This document shows, piece by piece, positions 35,394 through 45,073 of a DNA stretch of 64,000 bases. Each line of letters starts with the position of its first letter. Position 1 is the first letter of the stretch. Made by a program: the position numbers and the translations under genes. The notes under the pieces are model-generated. The model saw only the letters and a list, made by a program, of their open reading frames with translations, had not been told where the DNA came from and searched no databases. This DNA is from CAWCKS01 sp963763485. Its GTDB lineage: Bacteria; Pseudomonadota; Alphaproteobacteria; Rhizobiales; Xanthobacteraceae. The stretch is from the NCBI GenBank assembly GCA_963763485.1, contig CAVXOW010000005.1, positions 992,001 to 1,056,000 of the forward strand, in the 5' to 3' direction.

Positions 35394-35608
35394 TCGTTCG
35401 AAACGCGGCGGTCTTGATCCGGCCATAGTTGCGCACCCCGTTCTTGACTGGGGCGTGGTAGGGTCAATGTGATCGGGCGATCCTTGCTCAATCCTTGCGG
35501 GTTGCCGCCAAAAGGGCCATTGTCCCCGCGGAATCGTGAGCCGATGGCTGTGACCGCCTTTTCGGTGTGTGAGCCTCAAATCGAATTCTAAGACCAAGGC
35601 CAATCTCA

Positions 35609-37408
35609 ATGTCATCCCTGTTCAATCGCTGGGCAGCTTCTGCCTTGACCGCGGCGAGTTTCATTGCGGTCGGTGTCCTGCCGGGCGAGGCTGTCGCGCA
35701 GCGGCTCGCCGAGACGACCCCGTCCGCAGAGAAGAGCATGTTTCCGTCGAGCCACGGGATCATGAAGCTGACTACGTCCGGCAGCTATCTTGCGGCACGC
35801 CACGCCAGCGTCGAGCGTGACGCCGGCGCCGCGGCGGCATTCTATCTTGCCGCGCTCCGCTCCGATCCGAAGAACAGCGAACTGCTCGACCGCGCCTTCA
35901 TCTCGGCGGTCGCCGAAGGCGACATCGATGAGGCGGTCAGGCTGGCCGACCGGGTCATCGAGAGCGACAAGAGCAACCGCATCGCGCGCCTCGTGCTCGG
36001 CATTCGCGCCTTGAAGCAAAAGCAGTACGCGGTCGCGCAGAAGAACATCAATCAATCCGTGCGTGGGCCGATCACTGACCTGGTCGCGACCTTGCTGTCG
36101 GGCTGGGCGGCGTTCGGCGCTGGCGATACCAAGACGGCGGTCGCCAGCATCGACAAGCTGGCGGGGCCGGAGTGGTATCCGATCTTCAAGGATCTGCACA
36201 CCGGCATGATGCTCGAGCTCGCGGGCAAGCAGAAGGAAGCCGGCGATCGTCTCGAGCGGGCCTACAAGCTCGACGACGGCGCGTTGCGGCTTGCCGACGA
36301 ATACGCCCGCTGGACCTCGCGAAACAAGGATGCCGCGTCGGCGGAGGCGCTCTACAAGGCGTTCGACGCCAAGGTGCCGCGCAACCCGTTGGTCATGGAA
36401 GGCTTGCGCGAGACCGAGGCCGGCAAGAAACTGCCGCCGCTGGTCGACTCTGCGCAGGCCGGCGCTGCCGAAGCGCTCTACGGCATCGGCGCGTCGCTGG
36501 TCCGACGCGGCGGCGAAGATCTGGCGCTGGTTTACCTGCAGCTCGCCCTCTACCTCCAGCCGAACCATGCGCTGGCGCTGCTGTCGCTTGGTGACCTCTT
36601 CGAGTCGGTCAAGAAGCCGGAACTCGCGATCAAGGTCTATGAGCGCGTGCCGGCATCGTCGCCGCTCAAGCGCAACGCGCAGATACAGCTCGCCAACAAT
36701 CTCGATACGGTCGACCGTTCCGATGAGGCCATCAAGATACTCAAGCCGATGGTGGCGACCGAGCAGAAGGATCTCGACGCGATCGAGGCGCTCGGCAATA
36801 TCGAGCGCGGCCGCAAGAAGTTCGCCGATTGTGCGAACACCTATTCACAGGGCATCGACGCGCTGCAGGCGGGCGAGAAGAACAACTGGGTGTGGTACTA
36901 TTTCCGCGGCATCTGCAATGAGCGCTCAAAGCAGTGGCCGAAGGCCGAGGCAGACCTGCGAAAGGCGCTCGAGCTGCAGCCTGATCAGCCGCACGTGCTG
37001 AACTATCTGGGCTACTCCTGGATCGATCAGGGCACCAAGCTTGACCAGGGCATGAGCATGATCCGCCGCGCGGTCGACCAGCGCCCTGATGACGGCTACA
37101 TCGTGGACTCGCTCGGCTGGGCCTACTATCGCATCGGCAATTACGATGAGGCGGTCAAGAATCTCGAGCGCGCCATCGACTTGAAGCCGGAAGATCCAAC
37201 CATCAACGATCACCTCGGCGATGCGTACTGGCGCGTCGGCCGCAAGCTCGAGGCGCGCTTCCAGTGGTCGCACTCCCGTGACCTCAAGCCGGAGCCGGAG
37301 GACCTGCCGAAGATCGAGGCCAAGATCAAGGATGGTATGCCAGACGACAAGCCGCCGGCGGCGGCGTCCGCCGACCAGGACACCAAGAAGGACGACAAGG
37401 GCGGCTGA
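35609..37408 (+). CDS. Exported tetratricopeptide-repeat protein
   Basis: 599 residues. A signal peptide (LTAASFIAVGVLPGEAVAQ) leads to an array of TPR units. Clear examples are YLGYSWIDQGTKLDQGMSMI, LGWAYYRIGNYDEAVKNLER and AIDLKPEDPTINDHLGDAYW. The C-terminal ~35 residues are charged and Lys/Asp-rich. It lies just before ispE (21 bases), an arrangement I believe is common in Rhizobiales. The partner proteins are unknown; a scaffold role in the periplasm or outer membrane is inferred. Confidence 0.88.
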   Translation: MSSLFNRWAASALTAASFIAVGVLPGEAVAQRLAETTPSAEKSMFPSSHGIMKLTTSGSYLAARHASVERDAGAAAAFYLAALRSDPKNSELLDRAFISAVAEGDIDEAVRLADRVIESDKSNRIARLVLGIRALKQKQYAVAQKNINQSVRGPITDLVATLLSGWAAFGAGDTKTAVASIDKLAGPEWYPIFKDLHTGMMLELAGKQKEAGDRLERAYKLDDGALRLADEYARWTSRNKDAASAEALYKAFDAKVPRNPLVMEGLRETEAGKKLPPLVDSAQAGAAEALYGIGASLVRRGGEDLALVYLQLALYLQPNHALALLSLGDLFESVKKPELAIKVYERVPASSPLKRNAQIQLANNLDTVDRSDEAIKILKPMVATEQKDLDAIEALGNIERGRKKFADCANTYSQGIDALQAGEKNNWVWYYFRGICNERSKQWPKAEADLRKALELQPDQPHVLNYLGYSWIDQGTKLDQGMSMIRRAVDQRPDDGYIVDSLGWAYYRIGNYDEAVKNLERAIDLKPEDPTINDHLGDAYWRVGRKLEARFQWSHSRDLKPEPEDLPKIEAKIKDGMPDDKPPAAASADQDTKKDDKGG

Positions 37409-37429
37409 TCGCGTTTCGGGGGCAGGCCT

Positions 37430-38311
37430 TTGACTGGAATGTTGAGGGAGCGCGCGCGCGCCAAGGTTAATCTGACGCTGCACGTCAGGGGCCGGCGCGC
37501 CGATGGCTATCACGATCTCGAAAGTCTCGTCGCATTTGCCGATTGCGCGGATGGCCTGACGCTTGCGCCGGCGCCGGCCGTCGCGCTGCAGGTGTCGGGA
37601 CCGCGTGCTGCCGAGTGCGGCAGCCTCGACGATAATCTGGTGCTCAAAGCATCGCGGGCACTCGCCGAACGGGTGCCGGGCTTGACGACCGGTGCCTTCG
37701 AACTCGACAAGCACTTGCCTGCGGCGGCCGGGATCGGCGGCGGATCGGCGGATGCCGCCGCAGCCCTGCGCCTGCTTGCGCAGGCCAACAGCCTCGACCG
37801 CGACGATCCGCGCACGGTCGAAGCTGCACGCGCCACCGGCGCCGACGTGCCGGTGTGCCTGAGGTCGTCGGCCAGCATCATGCGTGGCGTGGGCGACAGG
37901 TTATCGCGGGTGAATATGCCGCCGCTGCCGGCTGTGCTGATCAATCCGGGCGTGCCGGTTGCGACGAAGGACGTGTTTGCGGCACTTGGCCTGAAGCCGG
38001 GCGATGCGTTTGGCGCGGATCAGCAGACCGTGTCAATTGCCTGGCCGCAAACGACGTTGCCGCCCGACTGGCGTCGCGCAATTGCGTCAGGCCGCAACGA
38101 TCTGGAGCCGCCGGCGTTGCACATCCAGCCGGTGATTGGCGATGTTCTCGCGGCGCTGCGCTCGAATGATGGTTGCGAGCTTGCGCGAATGTCAGGCTCC
38201 GGGGCGACCTGCTTCGGCCTGTTTTGCGATCATGCCGCCGCCCAAGCGGCTGAGCGCCAAATCCGCGCCGGGCAGCCGCGTTGGTGGGTCGTGGCGACCA
38301 CGCTAAGCTGA
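37430..38311 (+). CDS. ispE: 4-diphosphocytidyl-2-C-methyl-D-erythritol kinase
   Basis: GHMP kinase of the MEP isoprenoid pathway, phosphorylating CDP-methylerythritol. RARAKVNLTLHVRGRRADGY is the N-terminal substrate site with the catalytic Lys, PAAAGIGGGSADAAAALRL the ATP loop, and CELARMSGSGATCFGLF the third GHMP motif. 293 aa. TTG 37430 follows GGGGG at good spacing; ATG 37439 is the alternative. The next, convergent gene is a polyprenyl diphosphate synthase, so two isoprenoid genes sit end to end. Confidence 0.95.
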   Translation: MTGMLRERARAKVNLTLHVRGRRADGYHDLESLVAFADCADGLTLAPAPAVALQVSGPRAAECGSLDDNLVLKASRALAERVPGLTTGAFELDKHLPAAAGIGGGSADAAAALRLLAQANSLDRDDPRTVEAARATGADVPVCLRSSASIMRGVGDRLSRVNMPPLPAVLINPGVPVATKDVFAALGLKPGDAFGADQQTVSIAWPQTTLPPDWRRAIASGRNDLEPPALHIQPVIGDVLAALRSNDGCELARMSGSGATCFGLFCDHAAAQAAERQIRAGQPRWWVVATTLS

Positions 38312-38349
38312 CCCAATCTCGAGGTCGAAGGCGCGACCGAAATGCGCGC

Positions 38350-39390
38350 TCAGTACGATCGTGCCAGGCAGAACGCGACAACCTGCTCGAGTGCGCTCTT
38401 CATCTGCGACGGCGGAAACAGCGCCAGCGCATCGACCGCCATGGCACCATAATGGTGTGCGCGGCTGATCGTGTCTTCGAGACTGCGGTGCTTGACCATC
38501 AAGCCGATGGCGTGATCGAGGTCGCCCTCGGCGATCTCTCCGCGCTCCAGCGTCCGCACCCAGAATTCGCGCTCGGCATCGTTGCCGCGGCGGAACGCGA
38601 GCACCACGGGTAGCGTGATCTTGCCTTCGCGGAAATCATCACCGACATTCTTGCCAAGCTTGGCGGCCTTGCCGCCGTAGTCCAGCGCGTCGTCGACCAG
38701 CTGGAACGCAATGCCGAGATTCATGCCGGCGGAGCGGCAGGCCGCCTGCTCGGCGCGTGAGCGGTTCGCCAGCACCGGGCCGACTTCGCAGGCTGCCGCG
38801 AACAGCTCAGCAGTTTTGCCGCGGACCACGGCAAGGTATTCGTCCTCGGTGGTTGCGGTGTTCTTTGCCGCCGCGAGCTGCATCACTTCGCCCTCGGCAA
38901 TGGTGGCTGCGGCCTGCGACAGAATGTCGAGCGCGCGGAGCGAGCCGACCTCGACCATCATGCGGAACGCCTGGCCGAGCAGGAAGTCGCCGACCAGCAC
39001 GCTCGCCTCATTGCCCCACAGCATCCGCGCCGACAGCTTGCCGCGACGGAGCTCGCTTTCGTCGACCACGTCATCGTGCAGCAGCGTTGCGGTGTGCATG
39101 AACTCGACAGCGGCGGCGAGCTTGACATGACCATCGCCCGAATAGCCGTTGAGGTTCGCCATCGCGAGCGTCAGCATCGGCCGGAGCCGCTTTCCCCCCG
39201 ACGAAATCAGGTGGTTGGCGACCTCCGGAATCATCGTGACGTCCGAGCCGGTGCGCGACAGGATGGTAGCGTTGACGCGCTCCATGTCGGTCGCCACGAG
39301 GGCCACCAGCTGGTCGATCGAGGCGTTCGGGCTCTCGAAAGGAACAATCACCGCCACGTCGGCTTCTCCAGGCTCTGGCGCTTCTATCAA
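38350..39390 (-). CDS. ispB: Trans-polyprenyl (octaprenyl/decaprenyl-type) diphosphate synthase
   Basis: Makes the long isoprenoid chain of ubiquinone. Two Asp-rich motifs are present: TATLLHDDVVDESELRRG (DDxxD, first) and FQLVDDALDYGG (second). ISSGGKRLRPMLTLAMANLN holds the conserved GKRLRP substrate site. 346 aa. The opening codon appears to be TTG at 39390; a GTG about 11 codons later is possible. Chain length cannot be read with certainty. Confidence 0.93.
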   Translation of the reverse strand: MIEAPEPGEADVAVIVPFESPNASIDQLVALVATDMERVNATILSRTGSDVTMIPEVANHLISSGGKRLRPMLTLAMANLNGYSGDGHVKLAAAVEFMHTATLLHDDVVDESELRRGKLSARMLWGNEASVLVGDFLLGQAFRMMVEVGSLRALDILSQAAATIAEGEVMQLAAAKNTATTEDEYLAVVRGKTAELFAAACEVGPVLANRSRAEQAACRSAGMNLGIAFQLVDDALDYGGKAAKLGKNVGDDFREGKITLPVVLAFRRGNDAEREFWVRTLERGEIAEGDLDHAIGLMVKHRSLEDTISRAHHYGAMAVDALALFPPSQMKSALEQVVAFCLARSY

Positions 39391-39514
39391 CAGCGGCCAA
39401 TTACCCCCAAACCATAGGAATTGCCATAGGTCGCGGCAAGGGACGAAAAGACGCTGGCTTGATATCGTGATATGTGTGATCCGGAGGAATAAATGATTTT
39501 GTCAGGGGGTCGCA

Positions 39515-39742
39515 TTGCGCGAACTGATCAGGGCGAATGATCCGGTGCTGGTCTCGGCGGTTGGCGCGCTGCTCGACGGCGCGGGCATCAGGTATCTCGT
39601 GCTCGATCAGAACATGAGCGTGATCGAGGGTTCGCTCGGCATCCTGCCGCGCCGGATTCTGGTCGGTGACGAAGATGCCATGCAGGCGCGGCGGATCATG
39701 AAGGATGCGGGCCTTGCCCACGAACTCAGGCCTGATGAGTGA
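39515..39742 (+). CDS. DUF2007 domain protein
   Basis: 75 residues, TTG start after a GGGGGT site. MRELIRANDPVLVSAVGALL, then AGIRYLVLDQNMSVIEGSLG and RRILVGDEDAMQARRIMKDA match the small signal-transducer-like DUF2007 fold. Its stop overlaps the start of the methyltransferase gene by 8 bases, so they are translationally coupled. Confidence 0.85.
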   Translation: MRELIRANDPVLVSAVGALLDGAGIRYLVLDQNMSVIEGSLGILPRRILVGDEDAMQARRIMKDAGLAHELRPDE

Positions 39743-40503
39743 TGAGCCGGCGTCGCTCAGCGAGGATGATTTTCTCGCAGGCAGGCTTCGGCTGAAGCAG
39801 CCGAAGCGCGGCCATCGCGCCGGTCACGATGCGGTGTTGCTGGCGGCCGCTACACCCGCAAAACCCGGCGAGAGAGTCATCGATCTTGGCGCCGGCGTCG
39901 GTGCGGCCGGCCTTGCGGTTGCTTCGCGTCTCCATGGCGTCGACCTCGTGCTGATCGAACGCGACGAAGTTCTGGTCGAAATCGCGCGATCCAATGTCGC
40001 GGCAAACATGCTCAACGGACGCGCGATCGCGCTCGATGTCACAGCGAGCGCGGCGGCGTTCGCTTCTGCCGGTGTGCTACCTGGTAGCGCCGATCGTGTG
40101 CTGATGAATCCGCCCTTCAATGATCCTTCGCGCCACCAGGCCTCGCCGGATGCGGCTCGCCGCAGCGCCCATGAACAAGACGACGACACGCTTGCCGCCT
40201 GGATGCGGACCGTCAGGCGCATACTGAAGCCGGCAGGCACGATCTCACTGATCTGGCGCGCCGAGGGCATCGCACGAGTTCTATGCGGCGCTCGAAGCCG
40301 GATTCGGTGACGTGATGGTGCTACCGGTTCATCCGCGCCCCGACGCGGCGGCTATCCGGATTATCGTCCGCGCAACCAAAGGCAGCCGGGCCCCGGCGTC
40401 ACTCATGCCTGGTATCTGTCTTAACGGCGCGACAGGCGGTGTACCTGATGATGTTCAGGCTGTGCTCAACGGTGCCGCCGCTTTGTCGCTGGCAACGACA
40501 TGA
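39735..40503 (+). pseudogene. TrmN6-like (tRNA1Val A37-N6) methyltransferase, frameshifted once
   Basis: SAM-dependent methyltransferase. RLRLKQPKRGHRAGHDAVLL leads in, ERVIDLGAGVGAAGLAVASR is the SAM motif, and DRVLMNPPFNDPSRHQASPD has the NPPF catalytic motif of N6-adenine methylases. Near 40272 one extra base breaks the frame (IWRAEGIA). The C-terminal part continues LPVHPRPDAAAIRIIVRATK, ending with a stop at 40503. The single break in an otherwise intact gene again suggests sequencing error. Confidence 0.83.
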
Positions 40504-40557
40504 CGTGCGGAGCCTTTGCGGTTCCGCGGCGTTGCCTTGCCGAGATGGTCTTGAGTG

Positions 40558-40638
40558 TCAGCGCGGCTCGGCGGGCGAGCGTGCCCGAATTGCAGTCAGC
40601 AATGTTCCGAAAAGCAGCATCGCCAGATAGATTTTCAT
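40558..40638 (-). CDS. Possible 26-residue membrane peptide
   Basis: MKIYLAMLLFGTLLTAIRAR, then six more residues: one hydrophobic helix with a basic end. It lies in the 268-base gap between the methyltransferase and the S49 peptidase. There is no clear ribosome-binding site, so support is weak. Confidence 0.25.
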   Translation of the reverse strand: MKIYLAMLLFGTLLTAIRARSPAEPR

Positions 40639-40771
40639 CTGTGGTCCGTCCCTGGCCGCCCCGTTGCGGCGCAAGCTGCTGGCAAGCAAGATGTGTTCCA
40701 AGTTTAACAAATGTGGTTAAGAAAATGTTGAGCAAGGGTTTGGCGAGGCGTCCGGCCACAGGTATCGCGTC

Positions 40772-41641
40772 ATGATGGGTTGGCTGCGCGAATTATTGCC
40801 GGCGCGATTGCGGAGCGATCTGCCCGTAGTGCCGGTGGTGCGCCTGAGCGGGGTGATCGGCGCGGTCACCCCGCTGCGGCACGGGCTGACGCTGCTTGGC
40901 GTGTCGCGGCTGTTGCAGCGGGCATTCGACACCAAGGGCGCGAAGGCGGTTGCGCTCTCGATCAATTCTCCGGGCGGCTCGCCGGTGCAGTCACACCAGA
41001 TCTATCAGCGCATTCGTCAACTCGCAGCAGAGAAGAAACTGCCGGTGCTGGTGTTCGTAGAGGATGTCGCCGCCTCCGGTGGCTACATGATCGCCTGTGC
41101 GGGCGACGAGATCATCTGCGATCCATCATCGATCGTCGGCTCGATCGGTGTGGTCGGCGGTTCGTTCGGCTTCGGCGGATTGATCGACAAGCTCGGCATC
41201 GAGCGGCGGCTTTACACCTCTGGCAAGCACAAGGCCATGCTCGATCCGTTCCTGCCGGAGAACCCCGACGACGTCGCGCGGCTCAAGACTCTCCAGGGCG
41301 AAATCCACGCGATGTTCATCGAACTCGTCAAGCGCAGCCGCGGCGCCAAATTGAGGGGTGAAGAGGACGAACTGTTTTCCGGCGCATATTGGACGGGGCA
41401 GACCTCGATTACCCTCGGCTTGAGCGATGCCATCGGCGATCTCAGGTCGGTGCTGCGCGCCCGCTTTGGCGATAAGGTGCGCACGCCATTGATTGCGCCG
41501 GCCACCGGCCTGCTGTCCGGCGTGCTCGGACGGCGCCCGGCAGCCGATGCATTGGCCGAACTTGCGACCTCAAGCCTGTCGGTCGAGGACCTGATTTCGA
41601 CCCTGGAAGCCCGGGCCATTTGGTCGCGTTACGGCTTTTAG
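40772..41641 (+). CDS. S49-family serine peptidase (SppA/SohB-like)
   Basis: 289 residues. Signal-peptide-peptidase-type Ser/Lys dyad enzyme. VALSINSPGGSPVQSHQIYQ is the oxyanion/substrate strand, VEDVAASGGYMIACAGDEII contains the nucleophile Ser (ASGGY), and GIERRLYTSGKHKAMLDPF carries the Lys. ELFSGAYWTGQTSITLGLSD is also family-typical. The N-terminus has no long membrane anchor, closer to the cytosolic or short SppA type. A role in clearing cleaved signal peptides or membrane fragments is inferred from the family. Confidence 0.92.
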   Translation: MMGWLRELLPARLRSDLPVVPVVRLSGVIGAVTPLRHGLTLLGVSRLLQRAFDTKGAKAVALSINSPGGSPVQSHQIYQRIRQLAAEKKLPVLVFVEDVAASGGYMIACAGDEIICDPSSIVGSIGVVGGSFGFGGLIDKLGIERRLYTSGKHKAMLDPFLPENPDDVARLKTLQGEIHAMFIELVKRSRGAKLRGEEDELFSGAYWTGQTSITLGLSDAIGDLRSVLRARFGDKVRTPLIAPATGLLSGVLGRRPAADALAELATSSLSVEDLISTLEARAIWSRYGF

Positions 41642-41750
41642 GGAGAATTCGGGTGTTGGGAAACGCCGGATTCAGCCACAATTTTCGAGGAAATTCCTTG
41701 CCTAGGAGGTCGGGTTACCGATCGTCGCGCCGTAAGATACGAGGCTCGCC

Positions 41751-41945
41751 GTGCCGCCGCTGATTGTCGTTGCTGTTGGAGCGCTGGGAGGCGCCGTGCT
41801 GGTGCGCTGGGCGTCGCGCGAGGCGCAGCGGATCAACCACGAGCTCGAAGAGGCGCGGTTCGCGAAGGTGCATGAGAGCGCTCGCGACGAGCGCATTCAG
41901 ACGCTCCGCCGCGATCCTGTCACCGGCGTCTACCGCCCGGACTAG
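41751..41945 (+). CDS. Small membrane-anchored protein (64 aa)
   Basis: GTG start. One N-terminal hydrophobic helix (PPLIVVAVGALGGAVLVRW), then a charged helix (SREAQRINHELEEARFAKVH) and a short tail ending RRDPVTGVYRPD. The composition and codon use look like a real gene. I do not know a function. Confidence 0.6.
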   Translation: MPPLIVVAVGALGGAVLVRWASREAQRINHELEEARFAKVHESARDERIQTLRRDPVTGVYRPD

Positions 41946-42022
41946 CATACTCGCTGGGAGAAAGAACCGGCCGCGCGGCGAGGCATCGCGGCGCGGCCGG
42001 CGAGCATCGCGTGGAGGTTTTG

Positions 42023-42124
42023 TTACCGCGCGATTCTAATCCGGCTGTCCCGGGTATCTTCGTTGAGCATCGCGCCGAGCATGGTGATCACCAGCGCGGC
42101 TGCGAAAATGTCCAAAACGATCAT
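42023..42124 (-). CDS. Small single-helix membrane protein (33 aa)
   Basis: ATG 42124 has GAGG 8 bases upstream; an ATG two codons earlier is possible. The peptide MIVLDIFAAALVITMLGAML followed by NEDTRDSRIRIAR has one membrane helix and a charged tail. It has the same layout as the peptide at 42259-42360. Confidence 0.42.
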   Translation of the reverse strand: MIVLDIFAAALVITMLGAMLNEDTRDSRIRIAR

Positions 42125-42258
42125 CGTCATTGCCTCGCACCGCACCAGCCGGCGACGCTGCCGCGATCGCCTGATCGATGACGAGCAGGCAACGCCGCGA
42201 CATGCGACAGTCGCTCGCGCGATGCGCGGGCAACCGGCTTCAGCGGATGTGCGTCAGG

Positions 42259-42360
42259 TTATTGAGCGGCGAAACGACCGCGACGCGCTTCGTTGGTCGC
42301 GACCTCACCAAGCGCGAGCAACAGCGTCACCGCAACGACGATCGGAAACATCATGATCAT
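42259..42360 (-). CDS. Small single-helix membrane protein (33 aa)
   Basis: ATG 42360 is preceded by AGGGGG at 5 bases, a strong site. MIMMFPIVVAVTLLLALGEV forms one helix and ATNEARRGRFAAQ a basic tail. It pairs with the peptide at 42023-42124: the same length, topology and strand, with a 134-base gap. Confidence 0.47.
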   Translation of the reverse strand: MIMMFPIVVAVTLLLALGEVATNEARRGRFAAQ

Positions 42361-42690
42361 GTGAACCCCCTGCCTTGAACCGAGCGCGGTGATGCCCGCG
42401 GCTCTCTTGTTTTCCGGCTTTCACCGGGCGCATTGACGCGCGCCTTGAGGGATAGCGTGGCAATCCCTAACAAAGCGGACGCGCAGCAGATGCGTTTTTA
42501 GATGCGGTTACGGCATGGGTTTTTCGTTACGTCAGCTTGTGCGTGTGCAGGCAAGGATCCGGCAACCATATGGGACCGCTTGCATTGCCGCGATGTCGCC
42601 GATAGTTTCGGGTTGCTTAACCCGTCTCTTCGACTTTTTCCGCCGCAAACATCGTTCGAAGACCCGCCACGATCGAGAGTTTTGATCGCG
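42361..42690. other. Intergenic stretch
   Basis: About 330 bases, less GC-rich than its surroundings near 42460-42560. It probably holds divergent promoters for the small membrane peptide and the serine hydrolase. No gene supported. Confidence 0.4.
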
Positions 42691-42715
42691 ATGCGTAAAA
42701 TACTGCTTGCACTGA

Positions 42716-44098
42716 GTGGCCCTGATTGTTCTCGGCGCCGCTGCGGCTGCGGTTTTCGCAGTGCAGTACCGTCCCGACCGCGCCGTCCGCGTCGCGACCG
42801 AATACATCGCCCACACGCTCTGCACGGCGACCTTCGTCTCCAATCTCGATCCCGATCAGGTCTATCGCGAAGCATTGCGGCCCGCGCGCGGCATCCGCCT
42901 GCTCAACCGCGGCATCCGCTACAATGTCGACAAGCTGCGCAAGGAAGTGACGGTCGACTTCCTGCGCAACTTCGACGGCTACGCGGTGTTTCGCGGCGAG
43001 AGCGGCTGCGTGATCGGGCACGACGGTGAGTACATTCCGCCGATCATGGACCCGAACCGGAGCGAGGAAATCGCGTCGGTGTTGCCCGACATTTCCGGGC
43101 CTGAGGTCGTCGAGCCGAAGAACGACAAGCTGAAGGCCGCGCTCGACCGCGCTTTCGCCGAGCCCGAGCGTGGGCCGCGTCGTCACACCAAGGCAGTCGT
43201 CATCCTGCATAACGGCAAGATCATCGCCGAACGTTACGCTCCGGAGATCAACATCGATACGAGCTTGCTCGGCTATTCGATGTCGAAGTCGGTCGTCAAC
43301 GCGTTCGTCGGCATTCTGGTTCGCCAGGGCAAGCTCAAGGTCGACGGCCCCGCGCCGGTCGATGAGTGGAAGGACGCCAGCGATCCGCGTCACGTCATCT
43401 CGATCGAGAACCTGATGCGGATGACGAGCGGCCTCGATCTCGACGAGACCAATTCGGGCTTCGATCCGGCCTCGCAAATCCTGTCGCTCGAAGGCGACAT
43501 GGCCGGCGCTTCTGCACGCGCGCCGCTGAAGGCGCTGCCGGGTATTCGCTGGCATTACTCGAGCCCGAGCACGTTGATCCTGTCGCGCATCGTCAAGAAC
43601 AACGTCGGCGGCCAAGCCGATGCCGTCGAACGGTTTGCGCGGCGCGAGCTGTTCGGGCCGCTTGGCATGAAGGGGATGACGCTGGAGTTCGACGGGGCCG
43701 GCGCGCCGGTCGGCTCGACGTTCTTCCTTGGCCGGGCGCGCGACTGGGCGCGGTTCGGAGAGCTCTACCGCCTCGACGGCGTCGTCGAAGGAAAGCGTAT
43801 CCTGCCCGAGGGCTGGGTGAAGTGGTCGGCAACGCCGACCGCCGAATCCCCCGAAGGTTATGCCGCGGGCTTCTGGACCAACCGGGGCGACAGCCGTGGC
43901 GCGAAAACGCGCGTGAAAGAAGGCTTCCCGCCTGATTCCTTCATGGCAGTCGGTGCCCTCGGCCAGCGCGTCGTGATCGTGCCATCGAGCAATCTGGTGG
44001 TGGTCCGGATGGGCGTGACCCAGGACTTTTCCAGCTCGGACTACGGTGTGGCCCGCCTCGTCTCCGACGTCATCGCCGCGATCGGTAACGGCACTTGA
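42716..44098 (+). CDS. Serine hydrolase of the class C beta-lactamase/PBP-like family
   Basis: 460 residues. One N-terminal helix (ALIVLGAAAAAVFAVQY) anchors or exports the protein. The nucleophile motif SxxK is in LLGYSMSKSVVNAFVG, the YxS motif in GIRWHYSSPSTLIL, and MRMTSGLDLDETNSGFDP and FMAVGALGQRVVIVPSSNLV are family-typical. Likely an envelope esterase, amidase or peptidase rather than a resistance enzyme. The true start is probably ATG 42691 (MRKILLAL), which is one base out of frame with the rest, so an indel near 42710 is suspected; the GTG at 42716 is only the first in-frame start. Confidence 0.87.
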   Translation: MALIVLGAAAAAVFAVQYRPDRAVRVATEYIAHTLCTATFVSNLDPDQVYREALRPARGIRLLNRGIRYNVDKLRKEVTVDFLRNFDGYAVFRGESGCVIGHDGEYIPPIMDPNRSEEIASVLPDISGPEVVEPKNDKLKAALDRAFAEPERGPRRHTKAVVILHNGKIIAERYAPEINIDTSLLGYSMSKSVVNAFVGILVRQGKLKVDGPAPVDEWKDASDPRHVISIENLMRMTSGLDLDETNSGFDPASQILSLEGDMAGASARAPLKALPGIRWHYSSPSTLILSRIVKNNVGGQADAVERFARRELFGPLGMKGMTLEFDGAGAPVGSTFFLGRARDWARFGELYRLDGVVEGKRILPEGWVKWSATPTAESPEGYAAGFWTNRGDSRGAKTRVKEGFPPDSFMAVGALGQRVVIVPSSNLVVVRMGVTQDFSSSDYGVARLVSDVIAAIGNGT

Positions 44099-44137
44099 CC
44101 CTCTTTGAGCGCGCGTCCGCCTAGCCTATAAGGCCTG

Positions 44138-45073
44138 ATGGATTCCTTGGCCCCGCACATGCGCCCGGAGCGTTCGTTCCAGGGCTTCATTCTCGCCCTG
44201 CAGCGTTTCTGGGCGGAGCAAGGCTGCGTCATCCTGCAGCCCTACGACATGGAGATGGGCGCAGGGACGTTTCACCCGGCGACCACGTTGCGCGCGCTCG
44301 GACCAAAGCCCTGGAAGGCGGCCTACGTGCAGCCGTCACGCCGCCCGAAGGACGGCCGTTATGGTGAAAACCCCAACCGGTTCCAGCACTATTACCAGTT
44401 CCAGGTGATCATAAAACCGTCGCCGCCGAACCTGCAGGAGCTTTACCTGCGGTCGCTCAAGGTGATCGGCATCAACTCCGGCATCCACGACATCCGCTTC
44501 GTCGAGGACGATTGGGAGAGCCCGACGCTCGGCGCCTGGGGACTCGGCTGGGAATGCTGGTGCGACGGCATGGAGGTCTCGCAGTTCACTTATTTCCAGC
44601 AGGTCGCCGGCTTCGAGTGCGCACCCGTGTCCGGCGAATTGACCTACGGTCTCGAACGTCTTGCTTTGTATGTGCAGGGCGTCGACCGCTTTCACGACAT
44701 CAATTTCAACGGCCGCGATGGCGCCGAGAAGGTCACTTATGGCGATATCTTTCTGCAAGCCGAGCAGGAATATTCCAGGCACAACTTCGAATATGCCGAC
44801 ACCGGGATGCTGTTCGAGCAGTTCAAGATGGCCGAAAATGCCTGCCGCAAATATCTCGAAGTTGGCTGGAAGGCCAGCCACAACGCCAAACAACATCTGA
44901 TGGCGCAGCCCGCCTATGATCAGTGCATCAAGGCGAGCCACGTCTTCAACCTGCTCGATGCGCGCGGCGTGATTTCCGTCACCGAGCGGCAGAGCTACAT
45001 CTTGCGCGTACGCGAACTGGCAAAAGCGTGCGGCGAAGCCTGGTTACACACAGAAGGGGGAGGAACCTCATGA
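44138..45073 (+). CDS. glyQ: Glycyl-tRNA synthetase alpha subunit
   Basis: Class II aminoacyl-tRNA synthetase subunit of the bacterial alpha2beta2 type. RSFQGFILALQRFWAEQGCV, LQPYDMEMGAGTFHPATTLR and YVQPSRRPKDGRYGENPNRF (motif 2) are intact; GWECWCDGMEVSQFTYFQQV and ELTYGLERLALYVQGVD contain the Gly/ATP pocket and motif 3. 311 aa. A CDGSH protein gene overlaps its stop by 4 bases, and glyS follows. Confidence 0.97.
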   Translation: MDSLAPHMRPERSFQGFILALQRFWAEQGCVILQPYDMEMGAGTFHPATTLRALGPKPWKAAYVQPSRRPKDGRYGENPNRFQHYYQFQVIIKPSPPNLQELYLRSLKVIGINSGIHDIRFVEDDWESPTLGAWGLGWECWCDGMEVSQFTYFQQVAGFECAPVSGELTYGLERLALYVQGVDRFHDINFNGRDGAEKVTYGDIFLQAEQEYSRHNFEYADTGMLFEQFKMAENACRKYLEVGWKASHNAKQHLMAQPAYDQCIKASHVFNLLDARGVISVTERQSYILRVRELAKACGEAWLHTEGGGTS

